Below, piece after piece: positions 41,681-51,679 of a DNA stretch of 64,000 bases. This stretch comes from an uncultured Lachnospiraceae bacterium (GTDB taxonomy: Bacteria; Bacillota; Clostridia; Lachnospirales; Lachnospiraceae): NCBI GenBank assembly GCA_910585545.1, contig CAJUFN010000011.1, forward strand, positions 7,289 through 71,288, read 5' to 3'. Position numbers and translations under genes: made by a program. The notes under the pieces were generated by a model that had not been told where the DNA came from, did not search any database, and saw nothing but the letters and a program-made list of their open reading frames with translations. Each line of letters opens with the position of its first letter. Position 1 is the first letter of the stretch.

Positions 41681-44536
41681 ATGAAAAAGAATTTAACAAG
41701 ACGTGTTTTTTCATTCGGATTGGCAATTGCATTAATTATGACGATGATTCCGGCGAATGTAAAAACGGCAAAAGCAGCACCAAAGAGGGCGGATATCACA
41801 GAAGGGCTTATCGCTTACTATGATTTTGAAGACTGTGAAGGGACAACCGTTCCCAATATACAAGGGAATACCGCTTATAACGGAACGATTTTAGGTAATA
41901 ATGTTTCTGTCAGAAATGCAGAATATCTGGGAAATGCTCTGCATTTTGAGAATGGAACGGAAGGACATATGAAGATTCCAAATGTGATTAACAGTGGAGA
42001 AAACAATTATTCTATTTCTCTTTGGTACAAGTATGATACTTCTTTTGACAGAGAAAATGCAAATACGGTATTGCTTCAGCAAAGTGGAAATGGAAGAAGT
42101 ATTCTTTTGCTAACTGCAGATAACAGGTATGATTCTTATGTGAATGGGGTAGACGTTTACAGTGATTCTTCGGTGAATCTTGACGAGTGGCAGCATGTGA
42201 TTTATGTCTATAATTCTGTGGATAGAAAGATTAAATATTATATAAACGGAATTCTTGACAGTGAGAAAGATGCCGGAACAAATGAGGTAAATGCGGTTAC
42301 GGATTTATTGATTGGCCGACATAAAAACGGTGGAAGCAATCCAATGTCCATGCGTGGAGATATCGACGAGATTCGTGTATATGACCGTGTGCTAAGCGAT
42401 GAGGAGGCAAAAGCGGTCTATGAGGATAAATTAGATTCTCCGACATATGAAACACATTATGCGTCAAAAGATCAACTTCTGCAGGCGTATGATTTAGTTT
42501 CTTCAACAGAAAATAAGACGGCACAGCTGGTTAAATTTGGTTTGGATGAGAATGGGCAGGCGCAGACCTGGTGGATTGCAGGAAGAGATTCTGCAGGAGA
42601 GAATTTGGTGCTATTTGCAACGAAACCATTGGTTTCTCAGGTGAAATTTGATCCAGATAGTATGGATAACGATAAAGCATTTGATGCAGCGTGGGGAACT
42701 TATGATACTGCCCCGCAGACGGTGTATTCTAACCATTACGGTGCAAGTGCGCTGCGTGCAAAATTGAAAGACATGGAGACAGATGAATCATATTTTTCTA
42801 AGGCAGAACAAAGTTTTATGAAAGAAACGACTATTTATACAAACGATATAAAGAATCAGACGCAGTACGCGCTGACAGACAAGTTATATGCAGCATATGG
42901 AGAACAGGATCGTAATTATACCTATGTTACAGTTGGCTCAAACAAGTCAGATGATTTAAACGGAGGGCTTCGGATTGACAGAGAGTATTGGGGAGGCCCG
43001 GATAAGAATAAGCATCATTACTGGCTTCGTGCACCATATAACGATAGATGGAACAGTAAAAGCGCGATTGCAGCAAGGGCAAATTATGATGCACAAGGAA
43101 ATGCAACGGGTTCCAACACTTACAATGCGGTAGATCTGGAATCGCCTGCGAATGGGGTGTTACCGGCATTTCAGTTAGAGCTTTCGAATATACTTTTTGC
43201 ATCAGCGGCACCGATAGCTGAAGAAGGGACACTTACGATGGAAGATGTATTTACACTTCGTTATGTTAGTGATGTAATGTTTGGCAAAGCAACAGTAACA
43301 GAGGATGGTTCTTGTATTGAGGTGACCGATGCGGCAGAGAATGTATATCTGGTAGTGCAAAACGACGATGGAGCATGGGCGCAGGAAGTTTCTGAGGATA
43401 TATGTGTGCAGCCAGAAGATGTTGTGATCACAGAAACAGGGCTTACTTCCTTTGATGACTGCAAGATATGGCTGGAAACTACGGATGAAAGCAGACTTAC
43501 GAAAGTCATTATGCCGGGAGATAAGATAGAAGAACCTGATCCGGTAGAATCTGATAAATCCGATTTAGACGCCTTGATTACATATGCACAGAGTCAAAAG
43601 GAAAGCGATGAATACAAATTGTTAGTAAAAGTTGTTAAAGATGCATTTGACGCAGTCTTTGCGGGCGCAGTGGAAGTGAACGAAGATGTGACGGCGACGC
43701 AGGAAGAAGTAAACGCAGCGTACGATGCACTTCTTGCAAAAGTACATTTGTTAGGATTCATCGGTGGAAGTACTGAGAATTTGGATCAATTGTATCGAAA
43801 CGCACTCGCACTGGACAAAAAACTTTACACAGAAGAAAGTGTAAAAGTATTAGAAAAAGCCATGAAGAGTGCAGATGAAGTATTAAGAGCAGGAGAAAAT
43901 GCACTGAAAGTCGACATTGACAAGGCATATGAAGAATTAGAAACAGCAATGACCGGACTGAAACGTATTTTGGCAGATAAAAGAAAATTAGCAGCCCTGA
44001 TTGCGAAAGGAGAAGGTTACCTGGCAGAATCAGATAAATACGTCTCTGTAGCCGATCTTGAGCTTGCCCTTATAAGTGCAGATGAAGTATACGGCAAAGA
44101 GGATGCAATGCAGGAGGAAGTCAACGCAGCATATGGAGTATTGCTGCAGGCAATTTTTGGCTTGAGAGAAGTACCGAACAAAGATGTCTTGGAAGGTTTG
44201 ATCAAGACTGTTAGCGCAATGGATCTTAGTGTATACAGCAACGAATCTGTAAAATCAGTGAAAGCAGCACTTTCTTATGCAAAAGAAGTATTGGCAGATG
44301 ATATGGCAGATCAGGATGAGATAGATGCGGCAGTAGAAGCATTGAATGATGCAATTGAAAAGGCAGAAACAATAGGAAAGACGGCTAGCAATACAACAGA
44401 AAAGACGGCTGGTAATACAACAAGCAAGACAGGAAAAACAGCAGCAAAAACAGGAGACCGTGCAAATGCAGAAATTCCTGTAGCAGCGGGACTTTTGGCG
44501 GTCCTGGCAATGATTGCAGTTTGGAAAAAGAAATAA
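41681..44536 (+). CDS. Large surface protein: LamG-like domain, DUF6273-like region, helical repeats, C-terminal anchor
   Basis: A 951-residue secreted protein. Signal peptide residues 1-33 (RRVFSFGLAIALIMTMIP...AKAA). LamG/concanavalin-like domain about 40-245: GLIAYYDFED, YSISLWYKYD, DIDEIRVYDRVLSDEEAKAVY. A region about 260-510 has LVKFG..., TVYSNHYGASALRAKL and HYWLRAPYN, as in DUF6273-type domains. Residues about 620-905 are FIVAR-like three-helix repeats (VNAAYDALLAKV, KAYEELETAMTGL, VNAAYGVLLQAI). The tail AAKTGDRANAEIPVAAGLL plus a helix and WKKK resembles a sorting signal but lacks LPxTG. Likely glycan-binding or adhesive; ligand unknown. Confidence 0.85.
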   Translation: MKKNLTRRVFSFGLAIALIMTMIPANVKTAKAAPKRADITEGLIAYYDFEDCEGTTVPNIQGNTAYNGTILGNNVSVRNAEYLGNALHFENGTEGHMKIPNVINSGENNYSISLWYKYDTSFDRENANTVLLQQSGNGRSILLLTADNRYDSYVNGVDVYSDSSVNLDEWQHVIYVYNSVDRKIKYYINGILDSEKDAGTNEVNAVTDLLIGRHKNGGSNPMSMRGDIDEIRVYDRVLSDEEAKAVYEDKLDSPTYETHYASKDQLLQAYDLVSSTENKTAQLVKFGLDENGQAQTWWIAGRDSAGENLVLFATKPLVSQVKFDPDSMDNDKAFDAAWGTYDTAPQTVYSNHYGASALRAKLKDMETDESYFSKAEQSFMKETTIYTNDIKNQTQYALTDKLYAAYGEQDRNYTYVTVGSNKSDDLNGGLRIDREYWGGPDKNKHHYWLRAPYNDRWNSKSAIAARANYDAQGNATGSNTYNAVDLESPANGVLPAFQLELSNILFASAAPIAEEGTLTMEDVFTLRYVSDVMFGKATVTEDGSCIEVTDAAENVYLVVQNDDGAWAQEVSEDICVQPEDVVITETGLTSFDDCKIWLETTDESRLTKVIMPGDKIEEPDPVESDKSDLDALITYAQSQKESDEYKLLVKVVKDAFDAVFAGAVEVNEDVTATQEEVNAAYDALLAKVHLLGFIGGSTENLDQLYRNALALDKKLYTEESVKVLEKAMKSADEVLRAGENALKVDIDKAYEELETAMTGLKRILADKRKLAALIAKGEGYLAESDKYVSVADLELALISADEVYGKEDAMQEEVNAAYGVLLQAIFGLREVPNKDVLEGLIKTVSAMDLSVYSNESVKSVKAALSYAKEVLADDMADQDEIDAAVEALNDAIEKAETIGKTASNTTEKTAGNTTSKTGKTAAKTGDRANAEIPVAAGLLAVLAMIAVWKKK

Positions 44537-44561
44537 CAGTATAAAGATTTGTAGATTAGAT

Positions 44562-44590
44562 AGGGACTCTGATTTAGCAGGGTCCCTTTT
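44562..44590 (+). terminator. Terminator after the surface protein
   Basis: AGGGAC pairs with GTCCCT across a 14-base loop; TTTT follows. Confidence 0.65.
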
Positions 44591-44713
44591 AGAATGAAGA
44601 TACAGAAATCATAAAAGTAAATTTGGGGATGTTTTATTTGGAAAAAAGTAAGGTTTAGGGTATAATAACTTCTGCGTGACAATTATATTGGCAGGAAGGA
44701 AGTCAGCCGAAAC

Positions 44714-46732
44714 ATGGATGGAAATTTATTTTTAGAAGAAGTGACAGAAAGACTGAAAGATAAAATAGAGCAACTGAATATGGTAATTACCGAAGGACAA
44801 AAACAAGTCGAGAGTATGAACGATTATTTCTGGGAGAATTATGCAGAGATGGACGAATACGGGTATGAAAATTACGATAATCAGCAGGCATTATTGAGTC
44901 AGGTGAATGCGAATCAGGAGAAGATCATATTGAAACATCGCTTTGAGAAGATGTTGAAAGACCCTTTTTTTGGAAGGGTAGATTTTAGATTTGATGATGA
45001 AGAAGAGGCGGAATCATTTTATATAGGGATTGCCAATTTTGCAAAGAAGAGCGGAAGCGTACCGCTTATCTATGACTGGCGTGCGCCTGTGAGCGGATTG
45101 TTTTATGATTATGATAAAGGCCCGGCATCTTACGAAGCGCCTGGCGGTGTGATGGAAGGTGAAATCAAGTCGAAGTGGCAGTACAAAATCCGTGATGGCA
45201 AGATGGTGTATGGATTTGAAAGCGATATGAAAATTGATGATGAGATTTTACAGCAAGAACTTGGAAGCAAGGGTGATACACAGCTTAAGAATATCGTGCG
45301 AACCATTCAGAAGGAGCAGAACGCCATCATTCGCAATACGCAAGATAAGATTCTTGTGATCCAAGGAGCGGCGGGAAGTGGAAAAACTTCAGTCGCACTG
45401 CATCGGATCGCCTATCTTTTATATCATGACCGCAAACATCTGAAGTCTTCGAATGTGCTCATTTTATCGCCGAACGGTGTATTCTCAGATTATATTTCTC
45501 ATATTCTTCCGGAGCTTGGAGAAGAGAACATTCAGGAGATGAGTTTTGATATTTTTGCATATAAAGAACTAAAAAGTATCGTGAATGACTGTGAAGAGCG
45601 TTATGACTTGATTGAGCGCAGACTAAAATATTTTGATACCGGAGAAATGCAGCGCTATAAAGAAAAACAGTCGAAAGAATTTATCGGACAGATGGAAAGC
45701 TTTCTGGCGATTCTGGAAGATGAACTTATGGATTTTTTTGATGTGGAGTTCCGTGGGATTAAACGGACAGAGCAGCAGCTGATTGAATTATTTTATTTTA
45801 AATTCCAGGAGATTCCGCTGCTTGCCAGAATGGATGCGATTTTAGAACATTTTATCGATGAATACGAGACGCTCTATAATCGTAACGTGTCAGAAGAAGC
45901 GAAAGAATTTTTGGAACATAAATTTAAAAATATGTATGTGACGATGGATTTATATCAGATATACAATCAGCTGATGAAAATGAGCGGATATCCGGAACTC
46001 CCAAAGCGTCCATATGAAAAACGAAGCCTGATGTATGAAGATGTATTTCCAATGTTGTATTTAAAACAACGGCTGTTAGGGAAAAAGAAGCATAAGCATA
46101 TCAAACATTTGGTGATTGATGAAATGCAGGATTATTCGTATTTGCAGTATACTATCCTGCACGATATGTTTTCCTGCAAGATGACAATCTTAGGTGACAA
46201 GGCACAGACGATCGACGATGAGAGACAGGATGTGCTTGGATTCTTGCCGGAAATTTTTGGAAGAAATATACGAAAGATTGTGATGAACAAGAGTTATCGT
46301 AATACAATTGAGATTGCAAGGTACGCAGGAGCGATTACCGGGATTACAGATTTGGAATTATTTGAACGGCATGGGAAGAATGTAATCGAGAAAACATTTG
46401 TTTCGGCAGAGGAAGCCATAAAGGAGGCATTAAAACAATTGTGCGTCCAGGAAGGTGAATATGAGACGGCAGCAATTCTTACGATGCGTGAAAGCGAAGC
46501 AAAGAAAATCTATAAAGTGCTTAAGAAAGAAGGACGGCAGGTGTCATATATTGACAGAGACAGTGCAAGATTTAGAAAAGGACTTACGGTGACGACGTTT
46601 TATATGGCAAAAGGGCTGGAATTTGACCAGGTATTCGCCATTTATTCCGGAAAGGAAGATGCGTTTATCAAGCAGGCAAAATATATCTGTGCAACAAGAG
46701 CACTGCATGAATTATATATGTATGAAGTGTAG
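44714..46732 (+). CDS. helD: HelD-like RNA polymerase recycling helicase (UvrD/Rep superfamily)
   Basis: A 672-residue ATPase. N-terminal coiled coil (LKDKIEQLNMVITEGQKQVESM), then PLIYDWRAPVSGLFYDYD typical of HelD, Walker A IQGAAGSGKTSVALHRIAYLLYH near residue 215, Walker B HLVIDEMQDYS near 470, motif III GDKAQTIDDE, motif IV NKSYRNTIEIA, and the C-terminal VTTFYMAKGLEFDQVF. HelD removes stalled or non-productive RNA polymerase from DNA. Length is at the short end for the family. Confidence 0.9.
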   Translation: MDGNLFLEEVTERLKDKIEQLNMVITEGQKQVESMNDYFWENYAEMDEYGYENYDNQQALLSQVNANQEKIILKHRFEKMLKDPFFGRVDFRFDDEEEAESFYIGIANFAKKSGSVPLIYDWRAPVSGLFYDYDKGPASYEAPGGVMEGEIKSKWQYKIRDGKMVYGFESDMKIDDEILQQELGSKGDTQLKNIVRTIQKEQNAIIRNTQDKILVIQGAAGSGKTSVALHRIAYLLYHDRKHLKSSNVLILSPNGVFSDYISHILPELGEENIQEMSFDIFAYKELKSIVNDCEERYDLIERRLKYFDTGEMQRYKEKQSKEFIGQMESFLAILEDELMDFFDVEFRGIKRTEQQLIELFYFKFQEIPLLARMDAILEHFIDEYETLYNRNVSEEAKEFLEHKFKNMYVTMDLYQIYNQLMKMSGYPELPKRPYEKRSLMYEDVFPMLYLKQRLLGKKKHKHIKHLVIDEMQDYSYLQYTILHDMFSCKMTILGDKAQTIDDERQDVLGFLPEIFGRNIRKIVMNKSYRNTIEIARYAGAITGITDLELFERHGKNVIEKTFVSAEEAIKEALKQLCVQEGEYETAAILTMRESEAKKIYKVLKKEGRQVSYIDRDSARFRKGLTVTTFYMAKGLEFDQVFAIYSGKEDAFIKQAKYICATRALHELYMYEV

Positions 46733-46770
46733 CAGAATAAACGTAAAAAGGAGAAACAGGAGGGAATACA

Positions 46771-47880
46771 ATGAGCATGATAGATTATCTTTTGTGGAGA
46801 GGCGATTTGACGTTTGAGCAGAGTGAATTTTGTGAGGTAGATAATCTGATATTGTGTTATCTTACGTATGTCAATCTGGATGGTATTGCACCAGAAATCG
46901 GGGAAGGGACCATGACAGTGCGAGAGCTGTCGGATCGTTTTTTCTTGCAGCATTCACACAAAGAACTGGAAAAAGACAAGTCTTTTATCCGGCTGGCGCC
47001 GTATGTAATGAAGGCGATGGCAGACACAGAGCGTTTCGGTAACGCGATGGTAAGAAATTATGTGAATAAGATCGATTTGGAAAAAATGCTTCAGTTTGCG
47101 GCAATAGAGATCGTATTGGGGGATGGAACGATATTTGTAGCATATCGCGGAACCGATGATACGATTGTCGGATGGAAGGAAGATTTTTACTTGAGCAAGG
47201 GAGAAATACTGGCAGAGAAAGAGGCGGTAGCGTATTTAAATAATATAGAAAGCGAGAAGCCTCTTCGCATCGGAGGTCATTCCAAGGGCGGTAATTTGGC
47301 CATTTATGCGGCAGCGAATTGCAAACCGCAGATACAGGAACAGATTCTTGAAATTTATAATAATGACGGTCCGGGATTTACAAAGGAGTTTCTGGAAAGC
47401 CCGGGGCTGCTTCGTATCCGTTCTAAGATTCAGAGTTATATTCCGGAGAGTTCTGTCATTGGAATGCTGTTAGAGCATGTGGTAGAGCCAACGATTATTC
47501 GAAGCACACAAAAAGGTGTGATGCAGCACGATGGTATGTCGTGGGAAGTTATGGGGAATCGGTTTTTGTATTGTGAGAAACTATCTAATTTTTCGGAAAT
47601 AGTGGATGACGTCATCAGCAAATGGCTGGCAGAAGTAGAAGACGAGAAGCGTAACCAAACCATTGATGATTTGTTTGCGGTATTGGAGGCGACTCAGGCA
47701 AAGACTCTGACAGAATTGCAGGAAGGCGGTATGAAAAATGTGCGGATCATCATAAAAGAGATTGAGAGTATGGATTCAGAATCAAAAGAAGTACTGCAAG
47801 AACTTTTGAAAGCGTTTTTCCATAAAGTCCCAAGTTTTTTGGGGATTTCAAATATACTGAATAAAGAAAGAAAAGAATAA
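46771..47880 (+). CDS. DUF2974 (Mbeg1-like) alpha/beta-hydrolase
   Basis: A 369-residue protein of the lipase-like DUF2974 family: TIFVAYRGTDDTIVGWKEDFYLS near residue 122 and the nucleophile elbow RIGGHSKGGNLAIYAAAN near 167 with Ser in GHSKGG, then YNNDGPGF. The C-terminal 100 residues are helical and charged. GGAGGGAA precedes the ATG. Function not established; cytosolic. Confidence 0.88.
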   Translation: MSMIDYLLWRGDLTFEQSEFCEVDNLILCYLTYVNLDGIAPEIGEGTMTVRELSDRFFLQHSHKELEKDKSFIRLAPYVMKAMADTERFGNAMVRNYVNKIDLEKMLQFAAIEIVLGDGTIFVAYRGTDDTIVGWKEDFYLSKGEILAEKEAVAYLNNIESEKPLRIGGHSKGGNLAIYAAANCKPQIQEQILEIYNNDGPGFTKEFLESPGLLRIRSKIQSYIPESSVIGMLLEHVVEPTIIRSTQKGVMQHDGMSWEVMGNRFLYCEKLSNFSEIVDDVISKWLAEVEDEKRNQTIDDLFAVLEATQAKTLTELQEGGMKNVRIIIKEIESMDSESKEVLQELLKAFFHKVPSFLGISNILNKERKE

Positions 47881-48022
47881 TACAGAGCACACTCTATTTT
47901 GTGCGATTTTCCTATTGAAATAAGAAGAAAGACTGTGCTATAATCAAATACAAATGTGCGCGGTGTGCGGAATCGCGCCGCGCAGGACATTTGAAAAATA
48001 CATAGATGGGAGAAAGCAAAAG

Positions 48023-48595
48023 ATGAGCAACCTTACAGAGATAAGATGGCATGGACGCGGCGGTCAGGGTGCTAAGACAGCAGCATTACTTCTTGCAGAC
48101 GTGGCATTTCAGACAGGAAAATATGTACAGGGCTTTCCGGAATATGGTCCGGAGCGAATGGGTGCGCCGATTACCGCGTACAACCGGATCAGTGATAAAG
48201 TGATTCGTGTTCATTCTAATATTTATGAGCCGGAATTTGTAGTTGTGGTAGATGAATCTTTATTAGAAGCAGTAGATGTAACAGCTGGTTTGAAAAAAGA
48301 AGGAGCAATCCTTGTGAATACAGAACGTTCCAAGGAGGAAATCATTCCACATCTTAAGGGTTACGAAGGGAAACTATATACGATCGATGCGAAAAAAGTT
48401 TCTATCGAGGCTATGGGAAAATATTTTCCGAATACACCGATGCTTGCGGCAATCGTGAAGGTAGCAGGAATTATGGAAGAAGAACGTTTCCTGACAGAGA
48501 TGGAAGCATCTTTTAAGCATAAATTCGCCGGAAAACCGGAAGTAATCGAAGGTAACATGAAGGCGCTTAAAATGGCATTTGCGGAGGTACGATAA
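48023..48595 (+). CDS. porG: Pyruvate:ferredoxin oxidoreductase, gamma subunit
   Basis: A 190-residue subunit of the enzyme that oxidises pyruvate to acetyl-CoA and CO2, reducing ferredoxin. The gamma-subunit motif EIRWHGRGGQGAKTAALLLA is at the N-terminus, followed by YGPERMGAPITAYNRIS. The ATG at 48023 follows GGGAG; an open frame from 47954 is upstream. Its stop TAA shares a base with the next ATG. The four genes por G-D-A-B form one operon. Confidence 0.92.
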   Translation: MSNLTEIRWHGRGGQGAKTAALLLADVAFQTGKYVQGFPEYGPERMGAPITAYNRISDKVIRVHSNIYEPEFVVVVDESLLEAVDVTAGLKKEGAILVNTERSKEEIIPHLKGYEGKLYTIDAKKVSIEAMGKYFPNTPMLAAIVKVAGIMEEERFLTEMEASFKHKFAGKPEVIEGNMKALKMAFAEVR

Positions 48596-48897
48596 TGGCA
48601 GAAGATATTCAGAAATTAGGCGTGAAGGCATCCTGGAAGGATTTGACAGAAGGAATGGTCATCTGTACTCCGGGTACTTCAAAAGAATTTAATACCGGGG
48701 AATGGTCCAGCATCAAACCGGTATTCATCGAAGATAAATGTAAACAATGTCTGCTTTGTGTTCCGGTTTGCCCGGACAGTTCTATTCCGGTTACGGATGG
48801 GAAGAGAGCGGCATTTGACTATGATCATTGCAAGGGATGCGGCATTTGTGTAAAAGCATGCCCATTTGGAGCGATTACAATGGAAGGAGTGAAATAA
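48595..48897 (+). CDS. porD: Pyruvate:ferredoxin oxidoreductase, delta (ferredoxin-like) subunit
   Basis: A 100-residue electron-transfer subunit with two 4Fe-4S motifs: DKCKQCLLCVPVCPDSSI and HCKGCGICVKACPFGAI. Carries electrons from the catalytic centre to ferredoxin. Overlaps porG by one base and porA follows after one base. Confidence 0.95.
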   Translation: MAEDIQKLGVKASWKDLTEGMVICTPGTSKEFNTGEWSSIKPVFIEDKCKQCLLCVPVCPDSSIPVTDGKRAAFDYDHCKGCGICVKACPFGAITMEGVK

Positions 48898-48898
48898 T

Positions 48899-50080
48899 AT
48901 GGCAATCAGAGAGCGTTTATCAGGCAATGAAGCAGTTGCAATCGCGTTAAGACAGATTAATCCGGATGTATTTCCTGCATTTCCAATCACTCCGTCTACT
49001 GAGATTCCGCAGTATTTTGCATCATTTGCCGCAAATGGGCAGGTAGATACGGAATTTATTCCGGTAGAAAGTGAGCACAGCTCCATGAGTGCGGCAATCG
49101 GTGCTTCAGCGGCAGGCGCAAGAAGCCTTACCGCAACTTCATCCTGTGGTCTTGCTTATATGTGGGAAGAATTATATATTGCAGCATCTAATAGGCTGCC
49201 GTTAGCATTAGCGCTTGTAAACCGTGCACTGTCTGGGCCGATTAATATTAATTGTGATCATTCTGACAGTATGGGAGCAAGAGATGCAGGATGGATTCAA
49301 GTATATGCAGAGAATAATCAGGAAGCATATGACAATATGGTTCAGGCATTTCGTATTTCTGAGCATGCAGACGTAAGACTGCCGATCATGATTTGTCAGG
49401 ATGGTTTTATTACCAGCCATGCGGTAGAAAATATTGAATTGTTAGAAGATGAAGTTGTAAAGGAGTTTGTCGGTGAATACACTCCGGAAAATTATCTTCT
49501 GAATCCGGAAAGGCCTATGGCAGTCGGACCGTATTCGATTACCGATTATTATATGGAAGCGAAGAGAAATCAGGCAGAAGGTATGAAAAATGCCAAGGAT
49601 GTTGTACTTCAGGTAGCCAAAGAATTTGAACAGATTTCTGGCAGAAGTTACGGTCTGTTTGAAGAATATCAGATGGAAGATGCGCAGTATGCGGTGGTAA
49701 TGATTGGTTCTGCAGCAGGTACGACAAAGGATACCGTTGATGCACTTCGTGCAAAAGGTGAAAAAGTCGGGCTTATCAAGATTCGTCTTTTCCGTCCATT
49801 CCCGGCAGAGGAAATCGCGGCAGCTCTTAAGAATGTAAAAGCGGTTGCGATCATGGATCGTGCAGAAGGGTACAGTAATCAGGGAGGACCGCTTGGAGCA
49901 GATGTAATGGCTGCGTTGTATCGTGCAAGGGCAAATGCACTTGCAGTAAATTATGTCTATGGTCTTGGCGGACGTGATGTGCGCGTAGAGGACATGGAAG
50001 GCATTTTTGAAACCCTGAAACAGATTGACAAAGATGGCGATGCAGGAGAAACTTACCGTTATCTTGGAGTACGTGAATAA
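48899..50080 (+). CDS. porA: Pyruvate:ferredoxin oxidoreductase, alpha subunit
   Basis: A 393-residue subunit: FPAFPITPSTEIPQYFASF near residue 20 (the substrate-contacting PSTE segment), ESEHSSMSAAIGASAAGARSLTATSS, and a C-terminal domain with IKIRLFRPFPAEEIAAAL. With porB it forms the thiamine-diphosphate active site. Substrate preference (pyruvate versus other 2-oxoacids) is inferred from the gene set. Confidence 0.92.
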   Translation: MAIRERLSGNEAVAIALRQINPDVFPAFPITPSTEIPQYFASFAANGQVDTEFIPVESEHSSMSAAIGASAAGARSLTATSSCGLAYMWEELYIAASNRLPLALALVNRALSGPININCDHSDSMGARDAGWIQVYAENNQEAYDNMVQAFRISEHADVRLPIMICQDGFITSHAVENIELLEDEVVKEFVGEYTPENYLLNPERPMAVGPYSITDYYMEAKRNQAEGMKNAKDVVLQVAKEFEQISGRSYGLFEEYQMEDAQYAVVMIGSAAGTTKDTVDALRAKGEKVGLIKIRLFRPFPAEEIAAALKNVKAVAIMDRAEGYSNQGGPLGADVMAALYRARANALAVNYVYGLGGRDVRVEDMEGIFETLKQIDKDGDAGETYRYLGVRE

Positions 50081-50094
50081 GGGGGAGAAAAAAG

Positions 50095-51027
50095 ATGGGA
50101 TATAATTTTAAAGAAACGATGAGCAAACCGGAACGTCTTGCACCAGGACACAGAATGTGTGCGGGATGCGGTGGTACTATCGCAGTAAGAAATGTGCTTC
50201 GCGGACTTCACGAAGGCGATAAAGCGGTTATTGGTAATGCTACCGGATGTTTGGAAGTATCTACATTTACATACCCATATACTGCATGGGAGGACAGCTA
50301 CATTCACAATGCATTTGAAAATGCAGGAGCTACCTTAAGCGGTGTGGAAGGTGCTTATAAAGCATTGAAAAGAAAAGGGAAATTAACAGAAGATTATAAA
50401 TTTATCACATTCGGTGGTGACGGCGGTACCTATGACATTGGCTTCCAGTCCTTATCAGGAGCGATGGAGCGTAATCATGATATGGTATATGTATGTTATG
50501 ACAATGGCGCATACATGAACACCGGAATTCAGCGTTCTTCAGCAACACCGATGTACGCAGATACGACAACCACACCGGTTGGAAGTGAAAGCAACGGAAA
50601 GCCACAGAACAGAAAAGATCTGGCTTCTGTAATCGCGGCACACGATGTACCATATGTGGCACAGACTACATTTGTACAGAATTTTAAAGATTTGCACATG
50701 AAATCTGAAAAAGCAATCTATACACCGGGTGCAGCATTCTTAAATATTATGGCTCCATGTCCGCGTGGATGGAGATATAACACACCGGATATCATGGAAA
50801 TCTGTAAATTAGGTGTGGAAACATGTTACTGGCCGTTATTTGAAGTTGTAGAAGGTAAATGGATCTTAAATTATGAGCCAAAGAAGAAACTTCCGATTGA
50901 AGACTTCTTAAAACCACAGGGCAGATTCAAACATCTTTTCAAAGCAGGCAATGAGTACTTGTTGGAAGCATTCCAGAAAGAAGTAGACAGAAGATGGGAA
51001 GAATTACTGTTTAGATGTTCAAGATAG
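50095..51027 (+). CDS. porB: Pyruvate:ferredoxin oxidoreductase, beta (TPP-binding) subunit
   Basis: A 310-residue subunit: GHRMCAGCGGTIAVRNVLRG at residue 17 with Cys for the proximal iron-sulfur cluster, GNATGCLEVS, the thiamine motif TFGGDGGTYDIGFQ near 102, CYDNGAYMNTGIQRS near 136. Last gene of the por operon, followed by a terminator. Confidence 0.92.
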   Translation: MGYNFKETMSKPERLAPGHRMCAGCGGTIAVRNVLRGLHEGDKAVIGNATGCLEVSTFTYPYTAWEDSYIHNAFENAGATLSGVEGAYKALKRKGKLTEDYKFITFGGDGGTYDIGFQSLSGAMERNHDMVYVCYDNGAYMNTGIQRSSATPMYADTTTTPVGSESNGKPQNRKDLASVIAAHDVPYVAQTTFVQNFKDLHMKSEKAIYTPGAAFLNIMAPCPRGWRYNTPDIMEICKLGVETCYWPLFEVVEGKWILNYEPKKKLPIEDFLKPQGRFKHLFKAGNEYLLEAFQKEVDRRWEELLFRCSR

Positions 51028-51054
51028 TAAAGAAAACTTTATAGTACGAAATAA

Positions 51055-51094
51055 GGAGAGATTGTAAGCAAAATTGGTTACAGTCTCTCTTTTG
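51055..51094 (+). terminator. Terminator of the por operon
   Basis: AGAGATTGTAA pairs with TTACAGTCTCT (one wobble) and CTCTTTT follows. Confidence 0.75.
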
Positions 51095-51113
51095 ATGTTG
51101 CTTGGCATACGAC

Positions 51114-51137
51114 AAAAACGTCCGGTGGACGTTTTTT
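51114..51137 (+). terminator. Second short hairpin with T-run
   Basis: AACGTCC-GGT-GGACGTT followed by TTTT; tight triloop. It may back up the por terminator or act as an early attenuator for the LytTR gene downstream. Confidence 0.55.
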
Positions 51138-51160
51138 AGTAAGCATCTTAACGTATCAAA

Positions 51161-51176
51161 ACGACCACTTGTCGAT
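51161..51176 (+). promoter_or_regulatory. Candidate operator before the LytTR gene
   Basis: ACGACCACTTGTCGAT contains the inverted repeat CGAC-N5-GTCG flanked by A/T. It lies about 30 bases before the TACAAT -10 of the LytTR/DUF3021 operon, a position fitting autoregulation by the LytTR protein. Confidence 0.45.
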
Positions 51177-51232
51177 TTTGCATTTACTTTTAATGTTAAA
51201 CTGCTACAATATCAGTATAAGGAGGAGCGAAC

Positions 51233-51679
51233 ATGAGGGTAGATATTTTGTATATTGATCCAAGTGAGGAGGAGGCGGCGAAGCTTCATATAAAGAAAGG
51301 ACACCGTTCATTGAGTGAATTGGTCCGTGTAATCACAGAAGAAACTTATAAAGAAATTTTTCTTAAGGTAACAAGTGATGGAAATCAGTATCAGATTAAC
51401 TGCAAGCATATTTGTTATATCGAAAGTTTGAACGAAAAAGCAGTGGTGCATACGAATCTTAAGACATTTTTGTGTAAGAAGAAATTGTATGAATTGGAGG
51501 AGCTGTTATCAGAAAATTTTGCAAGGATTTCCAAAGGAGTGATTTTGAATCTTGCGAAGGTGGAGTATTACAGTCCTCAGATGAATGGAATTATGAAAGC
51601 AGTGCTTAGCAATGGAAAGGAAGTTTACATTTCCAGGAAATATTTAAAAGGGCTTCGGTATAAGATTGGAGGGAAATAA
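51233..51679 (+). CDS. LytTR-family DNA-binding regulator
   Basis: A 148-residue protein. The LytTR beta-fold occupies residues 45-145: FLKVTSDGNQYQINCKHICYIESLNEKAVVHT, LEELLSENFARISKGVILNLAKVEYYS, YISRKYLKGLR. No receiver domain, so it is not a classical response regulator. The next gene starts directly after the stop and encodes a DUF3021 membrane protein, a pairing in which the membrane protein often inhibits the regulator. Confidence 0.9.
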   Translation: MRVDILYIDPSEEEAAKLHIKKGHRSLSELVRVITEETYKEIFLKVTSDGNQYQINCKHICYIESLNEKAVVHTNLKTFLCKKKLYELEELLSENFARISKGVILNLAKVEYYSPQMNGIMKAVLSNGKEVYISRKYLKGLRYKIGGK

